The notes beneath the pieces were generated by a model. It had not been told where the DNA came from. It did not search any database and saw nothing but the letters and a program-made list of their open reading frames with translations. 12,354 bases of DNA, taken from positions 1 through 12,354 of the forward strand of contig JBCCRH010000149.1 of assembly GCA_039208045.1 (NCBI GenBank). Direction: 5' to 3'. This document shows positions 5,164 through 12,354 of the stretch, one piece after another; position 1 is the stretch's first letter, and every line of letters begins with the position of its first letter. This DNA is from JBCCRH01 sp039208045 (lineage in GTDB: Bacteria > Bacteroidota > Bacteroidia > Chitinophagales > Saprospiraceae). The position numbers were made by a program, and so were the translations under genes.

Positions 5164-8091
5164 ATGAATTCAAGTCGCCTCAAGGGCATTTTTACCCTAG
5201 TTTGCCTTACATGCGCCTCCGCCTTATTTGCACAGACTGGCATCATTCGTGGAAAGGTCATTGAAGTTGCTACAGGAGAGCCCTTATTGTTTACCAATGT
5301 TATTGTTCAGAATACTGATCCGCTGGTGGGAGAGCAGACGGATTATGATGGAAACTACCAAATTGAGATTGCTGCGGGCACCTATTCGTTAGAAGTGACT
5401 TATGTGGGTTATGCTACCAAAATCATTACAGATGTAGTTGTAGAAGATGGAAAGGTAGCTGTCGTTGACTTCTTGATGGAAGATGAAACAGAGCAATTGG
5501 TGGAAGTTGTGGTAACAGCTGCCAAGGTTGACCGAACAGAAAATGCTCTATTGGCTATTCAGCGCAAAGCGCTTGGTATTCAAGATGGTATTTCTGCACA
5601 AGAGATTAGCCGCTATGGCGGGGGTAATGCTGCTGAATCGATGAAGCGAGTGACCGGTGCTTCCGTAGTTGGTGGTAAGTACATCTATGTGCGTGGCTTG
5701 GGTGACCGCTATTCTACTGCACAATTAAATGGAACGCTACTCCCTAGTAATGACCCATATCGAAATAGTACACAGTTGGATTTGATACCAGCTAACCTCT
5801 TAGACAATATCATTGCGACCAAAACCTTCCTGCCCGACCAGCCTGGTAGTGCTACGGGAGGCAATGTTAACATCAAGACCAAGAGCTTCCCAGAGCGCTT
5901 TACTCTGTCCGCAGGGGTATCTGCTTCCTTTAATACGATTGGTTCTTTAAACGATAACTTTTTGACCTATGATGGAGGCAATACCGACTGGCTAGGCTTT
6001 GATGATGGCACGCGAGCCATTCCTGACGAATTCAACAACGAAGAGTTGCTGGAAGTACTAGAGCTGCGTCGTTTTAATATTCAGCGAGCCGTGGATGAAG
6101 ATAAAGATTTTGCAGATTTATTTAACCAAGCTTCAGAGGCACTCAACCCACAAAAAGATCCCATCATCAAGCGTTCTGGTTTTAATCATGGTGTCAACTT
6201 TTCGATTGGAAACCAGATCGATGTAGGTGGTAATCCGCTAGGGTTCTTATTTGGCGTCAATTATAATAGAGGATTTAGTGCCTATGAAAATGCAGACTTG
6301 AATTTTTGGCAGGTATCACAGAGTCAGGCAGGTTCTTTGCTTACAGTCTACGACTTTGAAGAGACCAAAGGGACAGAAAATGCTACACTCGGTGGCTTAA
6401 TGAATCTATCTTATAAATTCGGTAGGAATAATGCTAACAAAATATCTTTTAACCTACTCTACAATAATGATTCTGAAAAAACAGCTCGTGATATCATAGG
6501 ACTCTTTCCTGATAGAGTATCTGGTGTAAATATCTTCGAATCAAGAGTGCTTTATTGGAATGAACGGCAGATGGTTAGCTATCAACTATTAGGTGAACAT
6601 ACCCTCACCGATGGTGGCATCAAAGTAGAGTGGGCTGGTAGTTTCGTCGATTCTAAACAGGAAGAACCAGATATGCGTATTTTCCAAAATACCTTCCGAG
6701 TAAGAGATTCTGAGCCATTTGATACCCTTTATGGTATTGATCCTGCTGAATTTCAACTTCCCTTTCACTTTTTCCGAAACCTAAAAGACCAGCAGACACT
6801 TGCTAAGATAGACTTCACGATTCCTTTCTTACAGGGTCAAAGTAGAGCGAACAAGATTAAAGTAGGTGGTTTGTACTCCCTGAAAGAGCGAGAATTTAGT
6901 AATGATTTATTCCAGTTTTCAGATGAATCTGCCTTTGAAGAAATTTACCGGGGCGACCCTATCCAATATTTTGGCCCAGATAATGTGGGAATTATTGGAT
7001 TTAATGAAAATACAAACCGAAATGTATTAGGACTCTATCCGACCAACCAAGAACGGGCAACCCTCAAAAATAATTATACTGGCGAAGAAGGCGTATATGC
7101 AGCCTATGCTATGGCCACTTATGATATTGGTAAGTTCCGAGTTATTGGTGGGGCGCGCATGGAGGTCACTGACATCACAGTGCAAAGTCAGGATACTTCC
7201 TTTGCAGTAGGTGATATACAGGAAGTTGACTTTTTACCATCGCTGAACCTCGTATATCGCATTAATGATAATATGAATATCAGAGCGTCCTACACGCAGA
7301 CGCTTGCCCGACCCAATATGCGAGAGCTAGCTCCTTTCTCTTCTTTCGACCGTGGGACAGACTTCCAAGTAACAGGTAATTCGAATTTGGAGCGTACCAG
7401 CATCACTAACTACGACTTGCGCTGGGAATGGTTCCCTAGTCCAGGTGAAGTATTTGCAGTGAGTGGATACTACAAGGACTTTTCTCAACCCATCATCAAA
7501 CGTTTCGATATTCGCTCACCAAACCGAGAAATTATCTTTGATTTTGTTGATAATGCAGTGGTTTATGGGGTAGAGTTTGAAATACGTAAAAACTTGGGCT
7601 TTATTACAGAAGCTTTGGAGAACTTGCGCTTCATTACCAATCTCTCCTTTATTGTTTCAGAAGTGGATATTCCTGGTGATCCAGAGGACATCAACACCGA
7701 GCAAGGAAACATTGCAGCTTTCAACCCAGATAAGGGCTTTACCCGTCCGTTTGAAGGACAGTCCCCCTTCTTAGTTAATGCTGCTTTGAATTATCTCAAT
7801 CCAGATATAGGCTTGGATGCCATTATTTCGCTGAACGTATTTGGGGAGCGCTTGACGCTAAATAACCAGGGTGCAGATCCTGACTTTTTCCAACAGCCGA
7901 TGCCCGATTTGGACTTGTCGATCAGAAAAACCTTTGGCAAAGATGCACGCTATGGCGTAAAACTAACGATGCAAAATCTATTGAATACCGATTACAATGA
8001 GTCGATCAACTTCCAAGGCGAAGAATTTGTAATCCAACGTTATGAAAGAGGTCGTACCTTTGGCTTGAGTTTATCTTACAATATCCGATAG
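5164..8091 (+). CDS. TonB-dependent outer-membrane receptor with N-terminal carboxypeptidase-regulatory-like domain
   Basis: Outer-membrane active transporter driven by TonB-ExbBD, 975 aa. Residues 1-23 are a signal peptide (SSRLKGIFTLVCLTCASALFA). Residues about 25-107 form a CarboxypepD_reg-like beta-sandwich (GIIRGKVIEVATGEPLLFTNV, YDGNYQIEIAAGTYSLEVTYVGY), standard in Bacteroidota receptors. A TonB-box-like EVVVTA follows at 114-119. The plug (about 125-240) shows AESMKRVTGASVVGGKYIYVRGLGD, then LNGTLLPS and GSATGGNVNIKTK. The rest is a 22-strand-type barrel rich in alternating aromatics, ending LSLSYNIR. I start at 5164 rather than at the in-frame ATG at 5095 because only the later start puts the signal peptide at the N-terminus. 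The substrate is not readable from sequence. The PiT-like gene begins 32 nt downstream, so the two are probably co-transcribed; the T9SS protein upstream is a plausible surface partner. This is not a classical SusC, because no SusD gene is adjacent. Confidence 0.93.
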   Translation: MNSSRLKGIFTLVCLTCASALFAQTGIIRGKVIEVATGEPLLFTNVIVQNTDPLVGEQTDYDGNYQIEIAAGTYSLEVTYVGYATKIITDVVVEDGKVAVVDFLMEDETEQLVEVVVTAAKVDRTENALLAIQRKALGIQDGISAQEISRYGGGNAAESMKRVTGASVVGGKYIYVRGLGDRYSTAQLNGTLLPSNDPYRNSTQLDLIPANLLDNIIATKTFLPDQPGSATGGNVNIKTKSFPERFTLSAGVSASFNTIGSLNDNFLTYDGGNTDWLGFDDGTRAIPDEFNNEELLEVLELRRFNIQRAVDEDKDFADLFNQASEALNPQKDPIIKRSGFNHGVNFSIGNQIDVGGNPLGFLFGVNYNRGFSAYENADLNFWQVSQSQAGSLLTVYDFEETKGTENATLGGLMNLSYKFGRNNANKISFNLLYNNDSEKTARDIIGLFPDRVSGVNIFESRVLYWNERQMVSYQLLGEHTLTDGGIKVEWAGSFVDSKQEEPDMRIFQNTFRVRDSEPFDTLYGIDPAEFQLPFHFFRNLKDQQTLAKIDFTIPFLQGQSRANKIKVGGLYSLKEREFSNDLFQFSDESAFEEIYRGDPIQYFGPDNVGIIGFNENTNRNVLGLYPTNQERATLKNNYTGEEGVYAAYAMATYDIGKFRVIGGARMEVTDITVQSQDTSFAVGDIQEVDFLPSLNLVYRINDNMNIRASYTQTLARPNMRELAPFSSFDRGTDFQVTGNSNLERTSITNYDLRWEWFPSPGEVFAVSGYYKDFSQPIIKRFDIRSPNREIIFDFVDNAVVYGVEFEIRKNLGFITEALENLRFITNLSFIVSEVDIPGDPEDINTEQGNIAAFNPDKGFTRPFEGQSPFLVNAALNYLNPDIGLDAIISLNVFGERLTLNNQGADPDFFQQPMPDLDLSIRKTFGKDARYGVKLTMQNLLNTDYNESINFQGEEFVIQRYERGRTFGLSLSYNIR

Positions 8092-8123
8092 GGATAAGGA
8101 ACAACAAAAAACAATACTGCGCC

Positions 8124-9083
8124 ATGGATTATTCTTTAGTCATCATGTGGGTCGGCTTCATTCTGGCCGGTTACTCGGTAGTTGGTAACGATAGTATCCA
8201 GACACTGGGTACTTTCCTTTCCTCCAATGAAGATCGCCCCTGGTATGTATTGTGGCTTTTTGCAGGCAGTATTCTGACGGCCACACTCGTGTATGGCTGG
8301 GCGAACTATGGAGGGGACGTTTCGTATGAACGCCTCTCCAAATATCCCCTACCCGATCCATTTGCTTGGTACTATATCTTGCCCCCGCTCGTTTTGATGG
8401 CGCTTACGCGAACGGGTATCCCGGTGAGTACTTCATTTTTGATCCTCACCTTCTTCAATGAGAAGAACTTGAATAGCATGGTCATTAAGTCGCTCTCTGG
8501 GTATGGGGTGGCTTTTATGGCAGCTATTGTGATTTATATTTTGATTACTAAAGTGGTCGAAAAGCGGTTTATTGAAAATCCGATTACCACTAAGGAGCGA
8601 AACATCTGGGTACCCCTGCAATGGCTTTCTACTGGTTTTTTGTGGTCACAATGGCTGATTCAAGACTTTGCTAATATCTACGTGTACTTACCCCGTGATA
8701 TTAGTTTGACCAGCTTGATCATTTCGCTAACCATCCTACTTTCTCTACTAGCTTATATCTTCTACAGCAAAGGGGGAGCTATTCAAGAAATTGTAAAAGC
8801 CAAAACCAATACCGTCGATATTCGCTCAGCTACCATCATTGATGCTACCTATGGTATCATCCTCTACTATTTCAAGGAGCTAAATAATGTGCCAATGAGT
8901 ACCACTTGGGTGTTCTTAGGGCTGTTAGCGGGTCGTGAAATTGCGCTGCGATTCCGCTTAGAGCAAAAGCTTACCGCCAAAACGCTGCGTATGGTAGGGA
9001 TGGACTTAGCAAAGGTTTCTTTCGGTTTGGCCATCAGCATCGCACTGGTCTATTTAATTAAGTTCATTTCTGGTGGCTTATAG
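8124..9083 (+). CDS. Compact PiT-like inner-membrane permease (phosphate or related anion)
   Basis: A 319-aa polytopic membrane protein with at least eight hydrophobic segments (about 5-22, 41-58, 82-110, 128-145, 167-190, 196-214, 256-273, 298-316). It shows the internal duplication typical of the PiT (inorganic phosphate transporter) family. Half one has VVGNDSIQTLGT (19-30) in place of GANDxANxxGT, and GIPVSTSFLIL (98-108) in place of PVSTTHA. Half two has IQDFANIYVYLP (179-190) and NVPMSTTWVFLGLLAG (255-270). The asparagine and aspartate of the first GND, the aspartate of the second half and both P-x-S-T turns are kept, while the Ala-Asn-Ala parts are altered. It is therefore a divergent member, close in length to compact PiT proteins and much shorter than E. 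coli PitA. Phosphate is the obvious guess, but PiT relatives also carry sulfate. It sits in the receptor operon, 32 nt after the receptor and 24 nt before rsmE. Confidence 0.62.
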   Translation: MDYSLVIMWVGFILAGYSVVGNDSIQTLGTFLSSNEDRPWYVLWLFAGSILTATLVYGWANYGGDVSYERLSKYPLPDPFAWYYILPPLVLMALTRTGIPVSTSFLILTFFNEKNLNSMVIKSLSGYGVAFMAAIVIYILITKVVEKRFIENPITTKERNIWVPLQWLSTGFLWSQWLIQDFANIYVYLPRDISLTSLIISLTILLSLLAYIFYSKGGAIQEIVKAKTNTVDIRSATIIDATYGIILYYFKELNNVPMSTTWVFLGLLAGREIALRFRLEQKLTAKTLRMVGMDLAKVSFGLAISIALVYLIKFISGGL

Positions 9084-9107
9084 ACTTTTTCCTTACCTTC
9101 CGCCCTT

Positions 9108-9815
9108 ATGCAATTGTTTTACACTCCGCATATTGACGGCACGGCCATACGGCTAGAGGAAGAAGAAGCACGGCACTGTGCGCAAGTATTGCGTAAGCAA
9201 GTTGGCGATACTATCCAGGTGGTAGATGGGCGCGGTGGTTTTTATGAAGTGGAGCTGCTGGAAGTGCAAAAGAAGGCGTGTCTAGGACAAATTACGCACC
9301 AACAGATGGACTTTGGGAAACGCCCTTACTACTTGCACCTCGCTATCGCCCCCACCAAGAATATAGCACGACTGGAATGGTTTTTAGAGAAAGCGACCGA
9401 GATTGGCATTGATGAAATCTCTCTATTCACCAGTCACCATTCGGAGCGTCGCCGCGTGCGCCTCGACCGGCTAGAGCGTATCGTCGTTTCAGCCATGAAA
9501 CAATCGGTAAAAGCCTACCTCCCCAAGCTCAATGAGCTGGTAGATTTTCCTACTTTTATACAGCAATTGCAGTTCGATGGGAAGCGTTATATTGCCCATT
9601 GTCAAGCTGGCGAAAAAGCGAGCTTAAAAAACAACTATCCGCCTGAGGCGAACGTTTGTATCTTGATCGGGCCAGAAGGTGATTTTAGCCTCGATGAAAT
9701 CCAGCTAGCTGAAGCTAATGGGTTTGAGGGCCTGAGTCTTGGTACAAGTCGACTCCGTACCGAAACAGCAGGTGTAGTTGCCTGCCATAGCATTAACTTT
9801 CTAAATAATTTGTAG
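9108..9815 (+). CDS. rsmE: 16S rRNA (uracil-1498-N3)-methyltransferase RsmE
   Basis: SAM-dependent methylation of N3 of U1498 in helix 44 of 16S rRNA, near the decoding site, in the cytoplasm. At 235 aa it has the normal length. The N-terminal PUA-like part (MQLFYTPHI, HCAQVLRKQVGD, 1-70) is followed by a SPOUT/trefoil-knot domain with EKATEIGIDEI (94-104), AMKQSVKAYLPKL (129-141; the usual EQS is KQS here), IGPEGDFS (187-194) and LGTSRLRTETA (211-221), which together form the SAM-binding knot. It starts 24 nt after the permease gene with no visible promoter between, and its stop is 1 nt before the next ATG. Translational coupling with the DUF4159 gene is likely. Confidence 0.96.
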   Translation: MQLFYTPHIDGTAIRLEEEEARHCAQVLRKQVGDTIQVVDGRGGFYEVELLEVQKKACLGQITHQQMDFGKRPYYLHLAIAPTKNIARLEWFLEKATEIGIDEISLFTSHHSERRRVRLDRLERIVVSAMKQSVKAYLPKLNELVDFPTFIQQLQFDGKRYIAHCQAGEKASLKNNYPPEANVCILIGPEGDFSLDEIQLAEANGFEGLSLGTSRLRTETAGVVACHSINFLNNL

Positions 9816-9816
9816 T

Positions 9817-10473
9817 ATGCGCTATTTGTTGCTTTGTGTTAGCATTTTTATTTGCTTTTCATTCACCCCTACCACACCCAAAAGTCTTCAGATGGGTTTG
9901 TTGAAATACAGCGGTGGTGGCGATTGGTATTCTAACCCCACTGCACTACCCAATCTAGCAGCATTTTGTAATACCAACCTAGGCACCAATTTTGAAACAG
10001 ACTATGCCATCGTGGAAGTAGGCAGTGCCGAACTATTTAACCACCCCTTTATCCATATGACAGGCCACGGCAATGTCGTATTCTCTAATGCAGAAGCCCA
10101 AAATCTACGGCTCTACCTCATGGGTGGTGGCTTCCTACATATCGATGATAACTACGGGATGGATCCTTACGTTCGTACAGCCATGAAAAAGGTATTTCCA
10201 GAACTAGAGTTCATTGAACTCCCCTTCCAGCACGAAATCTACCGCCAGAAATATGAATTTAAGAGTGGCCTCCCCAAAATCCACAAGCACGATGATCAGC
10301 CTCCCCAGGGCTTTGGCTTAGTGTGGGAAGGTCGCGTCGTTTGTTTCTATACCTACGAGTGTGACTTGGGTGATGGCTGGGAAGATCAGGCGGTGCATAA
10401 AGACCCGGAAGAATTGCGCCAACTGGCACTTCGCATGGGTGCAAATATTGTGCAGTATGCGTTTGAGCAGTAG
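9817..10473 (+). CDS. Exported DUF4159 protein
   Basis: A 218-aa exported protein of unknown function. Residues 1-16 are a signal peptide (RYLLLCVSIFICFSF). The rest matches the DUF4159 family as I recall it: LKYSGGGDWYSNPTALPNL (29-47), DYAIVEVGSAELFNHPFIHMTGHG (62-85), the family's LYLMGGGFLHIDDNYG (99-114), then PFQHEIYR (137-143) and a C-terminal GLVWEGRVVCFYTYECDLGDGWED (167-190). In larger members this domain sits in glutamine-amidotransferase-like folds, but no catalytic activity is established and none is claimed. The start is 1 nt after the rsmE stop, an arrangement suggesting coupled translation. No clear terminator follows, so read-through toward the Crp-type regulator 73 nt downstream is possible. 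Confidence 0.85.
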   Translation: MRYLLLCVSIFICFSFTPTTPKSLQMGLLKYSGGGDWYSNPTALPNLAAFCNTNLGTNFETDYAIVEVGSAELFNHPFIHMTGHGNVVFSNAEAQNLRLYLMGGGFLHIDDNYGMDPYVRTAMKKVFPELEFIELPFQHEIYRQKYEFKSGLPKIHKHDDQPPQGFGLVWEGRVVCFYTYECDLGDGWEDQAVHKDPEELRQLALRMGANIVQYAFEQ

Positions 10474-10546
10474 CAAAAGCAAATGAACAAAACGATATGT
10501 AGCAAGTTAGGTGTTGGTTAGTCGCTTCACTACCAATAACCTAAAG

Positions 10547-11143
10547 ATGATTAAGCAGTATATAGAATCGGTAATCGATCACTTCTCCGATGCTCATGCG
10601 GAATTACTAAAAGGAATTTCCCGTAAAAAAATACTTGAAAAAGATGCTTTACCACTTGAGGAGGGCAAATATTGTAACTACCTCTGGTTTCTTGAAGAGG
10701 GTGCTATAAAGGCCTATGAAAGTATTGATGGAGTTGATCGGGTTACTTTCTTTTATACACCAAATAACTTTTTCTCCAATTATTATTGCTGGGTTACAGG
10801 AGACAAATCAGATATCACATACCAAGCTGTTGAACGATGCCAAGTCATAGAGATTGACTACCACAAATTGGAGGCACTTTGCGTCAAGCATCACATATTT
10901 GATCGTATTGGTAGAAAGATCGCTCAAAAGCTTTTTGTACAAGAAGTGCAGCTTAGAAAACTACTCCTCAACTACACTGCTGCTCATAGATATGAGTTCC
11001 TCGAAAACAATCACCCTGAAATATTTCAGCATTTTGCACTCAAGGATATTGCCTCCTTCATTGGTATTACCGATGTCTCCTTAAGTCGGATTCGAAGAGA
11101 ACGAATTCGCAATCAACGTGCGAACTTATCATATGTAAAGTAG
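10547..11143 (+). CDS. Crp/Fnr-family transcriptional regulator
   Basis: A 198-aa DNA-binding regulator. Residues about 20-115 are a cyclic-nucleotide-binding-type beta-barrel (LPLEEGKYCNYLWFLEEGAIKAY, then TFFYTPNNFFSNYYCW), a linker helix follows (116-143), and residues 145-190 are a winged helix-turn-helix (AAHRYEFLENNHP, LKDIASFIGITDVSLSRIRRE). The arginine-serine phosphate-binding cassette of E. coli Crp is not seen, so cAMP binding is doubtful; this is normal for Bacteroidota members. I start at the ATG at 10547 (MIKQYIES). An in-frame GTG at 10511 would add 12 residues with no family resemblance. The DUF2141 gene 55 nt downstream has its own -7 box and may be a local target. Confidence 0.9.
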   Translation: MIKQYIESVIDHFSDAHAELLKGISRKKILEKDALPLEEGKYCNYLWFLEEGAIKAYESIDGVDRVTFFYTPNNFFSNYYCWVTGDKSDITYQAVERCQVIEIDYHKLEALCVKHHIFDRIGRKIAQKLFVQEVQLRKLLLNYTAAHRYEFLENNHPEIFQHFALKDIASFIGITDVSLSRIRRERIRNQRANLSYVK

Positions 11144-11161
11144 ATATGGTTTTTTTCGGAA

Positions 11162-11169
11162 TAGCTTTG
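11162..11169 (+). promoter_or_regulatory. -7 box of the DUF2141 gene (TAGCTTTG)
   Basis: TAGCTTTG is an exact TAnnTTTG match, 29 nt before the ATG at 11199. No TTG lies 19-21 nt upstream; that stretch is the end of the regulator gene. The promoter therefore may need an activator, possibly the adjacent Crp-type protein (inference). Confidence 0.55.
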
Positions 11170-11198
11170 TACCATTAGTTAAAGCAAATTTCGAAACT

Positions 11199-11627
11199 AT
11201 GAAAACCAGAGTATCCGTATTCATTTTAGGCTTATGCCTAGTTCTATTCAGTGGGTTTACCCCCGTTAAAACGTCCAAACTAAAAGTTGAAATCTCAGGC
11301 ATGGAGAATAAACCTGCCACCAATGTTTGGGTAAGTATCTTTTCTCAGAAGGATTTCCTGAAGGTTCCTATTCAGAGGAAATCCACGATTGTGGAGGGAG
11401 ACAAAGTATTTATCGAATTTGACCTGCCACCAGGTGAGTATGCAGTATCCACTTATCATGACATCAACAAAAATGATAAGTTAGATCGCTATTTCTATGG
11501 AAAGCCAAAAGAACCTTATGGCTTTAGCAACAATATCAAGCCCAGTTTTGGCCCTCCGAAGTACAAGAAATGTAAGTTTATCATTGGAGATGCGAATAAG
11601 ACTATTTCTATTAAACTCTTAAACTAA
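11199..11627 (+). CDS. Exported DUF2141 protein
   Basis: A 142-aa secreted or periplasmic protein of unknown function. A signal peptide covers about residues 1-22 (TRVSVFILGLCLVLFSGF). The family core is clear: a beta-sandwich start KLKVEISGMEN (27-37), DLPPGEYAVSTYHD (75-88), a calcium-loop-like HDINKNDKLD (87-96), then YGKPKEPYGFSNN (100-112) and FGPPKYKKCKF (117-127). Length and motif order are typical of DUF2141, and the Asp/Asn pattern at 88-96 resembles an EF-hand-type loop. It has its own promoter and is followed 7 nt later by a small membrane-protein gene, so the two form a likely two-gene operon. Confidence 0.88.
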   Translation: MKTRVSVFILGLCLVLFSGFTPVKTSKLKVEISGMENKPATNVWVSIFSQKDFLKVPIQRKSTIVEGDKVFIEFDLPPGEYAVSTYHDINKNDKLDRYFYGKPKEPYGFSNNIKPSFGPPKYKKCKFIIGDANKTISIKLLN

Positions 11628-11634
11628 GCAGGAA

Positions 11635-11982
11635 ATGATCACATCATCTTTAATCTTAAACATAGTCGTCCTAGTGCTAGTATGCACTGGCCTAATCATG
11701 GACTCCGAGAGAGTACAAAAATCGGCTGGAAAATTCACTCCTGCACGTGGCGTGTTGCTAGCTATGTACCTTACTATTGCGATAGCATCCGCAGCATTAC
11801 TACTTGTGCAGGATCCCAAATTGGTATTTGCGCTATTATTTATGCAGATCGTATATAAGCTACTAACACCTGTTACGGTAAAGACGATCAAAAATCCGAT
11901 TGTGATTAGCAATATACTTATAGCGGTGTTCCATTTGGTGACAGTATATACGATGTTCCAAACGGGAGTCTTAAATATATAG
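11635..11982 (+). CDS. Small four-helix integral membrane protein, unknown function
   Basis: 115 aa with four predicted membrane segments at about 5-22, 38-57, 62-78 and 88-108, joined by short loops. The only sizeable soluble loop is MDSERVQKSAGKFTPARG (22-39). No family is recognised. The start is supported by an AGGA 5 nt upstream (in AGGAAATG), one of the few Shine-Dalgarno-like sites in the window. It lies 7 nt after the DUF2141 stop and is probably co-transcribed with it. The coding frame has no signal of damage. Confidence 0.72.
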   Translation: MITSSLILNIVVLVLVCTGLIMDSERVQKSAGKFTPARGVLLAMYLTIAIASAALLLVQDPKLVFALLFMQIVYKLLTPVTVKTIKNPIVISNILIAVFHLVTVYTMFQTGVLNI

Positions 11983-11999
11983 CATAAGACGGTTGGTTA

Positions 12000-12039
12000 T
12001 AGTACACAGGGCAAGGCATACACTTGTTCTAGTGTACTA
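12000..12039. terminator. Possible hairpin between convergent genes
   Basis: TAGTACAC at 12000-12007 pairs with GTGTACTA at 12032-12039, and inside it CAAG at 12012-12015 pairs with CTTG at 12023-12026. It lies in the 63-bp gap between two convergent genes, where a shared terminator is expected. No T-run follows on either strand, so it is weak as an intrinsic terminator and could instead be a protein-binding dyad. Confidence 0.3.
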
Positions 12040-12045
12040 CATGAT

Positions 12046-12267
12046 CTATAGCTGCCTAAATAAAAAGCCTCTGCTTTGGCTGATATACCTTCTCAAATTC
12101 AGCCAAAAGAAGACAAAAAGGTAAAGAATAATCGGTGATCCCAGCGTCACAAAGGATAAGTAGATAAAATACAGGCGCACCCGTGCAGAAGCAATCCCCA
12201 TCTTTCGACCGAGATAGCTGCAAACGCCAAAGGCGGAACGCTGAAGGTAGTTGGCCAAACTTTGCAT
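12046..12267 (-). CDS. Short PspC-domain membrane protein
   Basis: A 73-aa protein consisting of little more than one PspC domain: RSAFGVCSYLGRKMGI (residues 9-24, the family's FGVCxGLAxYxGI-like block), ARVRLYFIYLSFVTLGSPIILYLFVFFWL (one long hydrophobic hairpin or helix) and a basic tail LRRYISQSRGF. In other bacteria PspC takes part in the phage-shock envelope-stress response. Stand-alone short PspC proteins are common in Bacteroidota and their role is unclear. The ATG at 12267 is chosen; an upstream in-frame TTG at 12309 would add 14 residues without family similarity. It is convergent with the four-helix protein gene. No psp partner genes are visible. Confidence 0.82.
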   Translation of the reverse strand: MQSLANYLQRSAFGVCSYLGRKMGIASARVRLYFIYLSFVTLGSPIILYLFVFFWLNLRRYISQSRGFLFRQL

Positions 12268-12354
12268 ATGCCCGATATTTTGGTGATCAGAAATGTGGTA
12301 GTGTAACAAAGAATTAACAAAAAGGATTAAATAATTCTTGCTTTTACACCAAAA

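Noticed and set aside
784..9083. Classical SusCD polysaccharide utilisation locus
   Set aside because: No SusD lipoprotein, glycoside hydrolase or sugar-sensing regulator is present.
10511..10546. GTG start for the Crp-type regulator
   Set aside because: The extra 12 residues have no family resemblance; the ATG at 10547 gives the usual N-terminal helix.
11619..11912. 97-codon minus-strand frame opposite the four-helix membrane protein
   Set aside because: The plus-strand frame has four clean membrane segments, an AGGA site and operon-like spacing; the antisense frame has no such support.
12268..12309. TTG start for the PspC protein
   Set aside because: The ATG at 12267 begins just before the conserved domain, and the extension has no recognisable content.

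Overview
The window reads as chromosomal DNA of a Bacteroidota bacterium, most likely an environmental, Saprospiria/Lewinella-like member. The basis is a gene content typical of the phylum: a protein with a type IX secretion (T9SS) sorting tail, a TonB-dependent receptor with an N-terminal carboxypeptidase-regulatory-like domain, DUF4159, DUF2141 and a short PspC protein. Promoter-like TAnnTTTG -7 boxes are present, and Shine-Dalgarno sequences are mostly absent. The genus is inference only. No tRNA, rRNA, CRISPR array, transposase or phage gene was found.

Layout. (1) 1-410, minus: the N-terminal part of CTP synthase (pyrG), cut by the window edge, with a good -7 box at 438-445. (2) 411-783: a divergent intergenic region holding a roughly 165-bp imperfect inverted-repeat element (460-624), then an 11-bp-phased array of TTAAC-like half-sites and a promoter. 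(3) 784-1674: a secreted aspartic protease with two DTG motifs. (4) 1803-4925: a 1040-aa T9SS cargo protein made of two near-identical units of about 455 aa plus a C-terminal sorting domain. It is followed by two copies of a 20-bp GAGCGAAGC-type repeat and a strong hairpin terminator. (5) 5164-10473: a probable operon of a TonB-dependent receptor, a compact PiT-like (phosphate/anion permease) membrane protein, rsmE and a DUF4159 protein, with gaps of 32, 24 and 1 nt. (6) 10547-11982: a Crp/Fnr-type regulator, a small DUF2141 exported protein and a four-helix membrane protein. (7) 12046-12267, minus: a lone PspC-domain protein, convergent with the preceding gene.

How the genes may work together. 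The most interesting unit is 690-9083. A secreted protease, a duplicated surface protein exported by T9SS, a TonB-dependent outer-membrane receptor and a PiT-like inner-membrane permease lie consecutively on one strand, which gives one candidate component for each step across the envelope. The regions upstream of the protease and of the T9SS protein each hold four TTAA(C/T)-like hexamers spaced exactly 11 bp apart. That is the geometry of PhoB/PhoP-type response-regulator sites. Upstream of the receptor, two hexamers have the same phase. Together with the PiT-like permease, this suggests an undescribed surface uptake locus for phosphate or another anion under a PhoB-like regulator. The pattern is visible in the sequence, but the function is inference.
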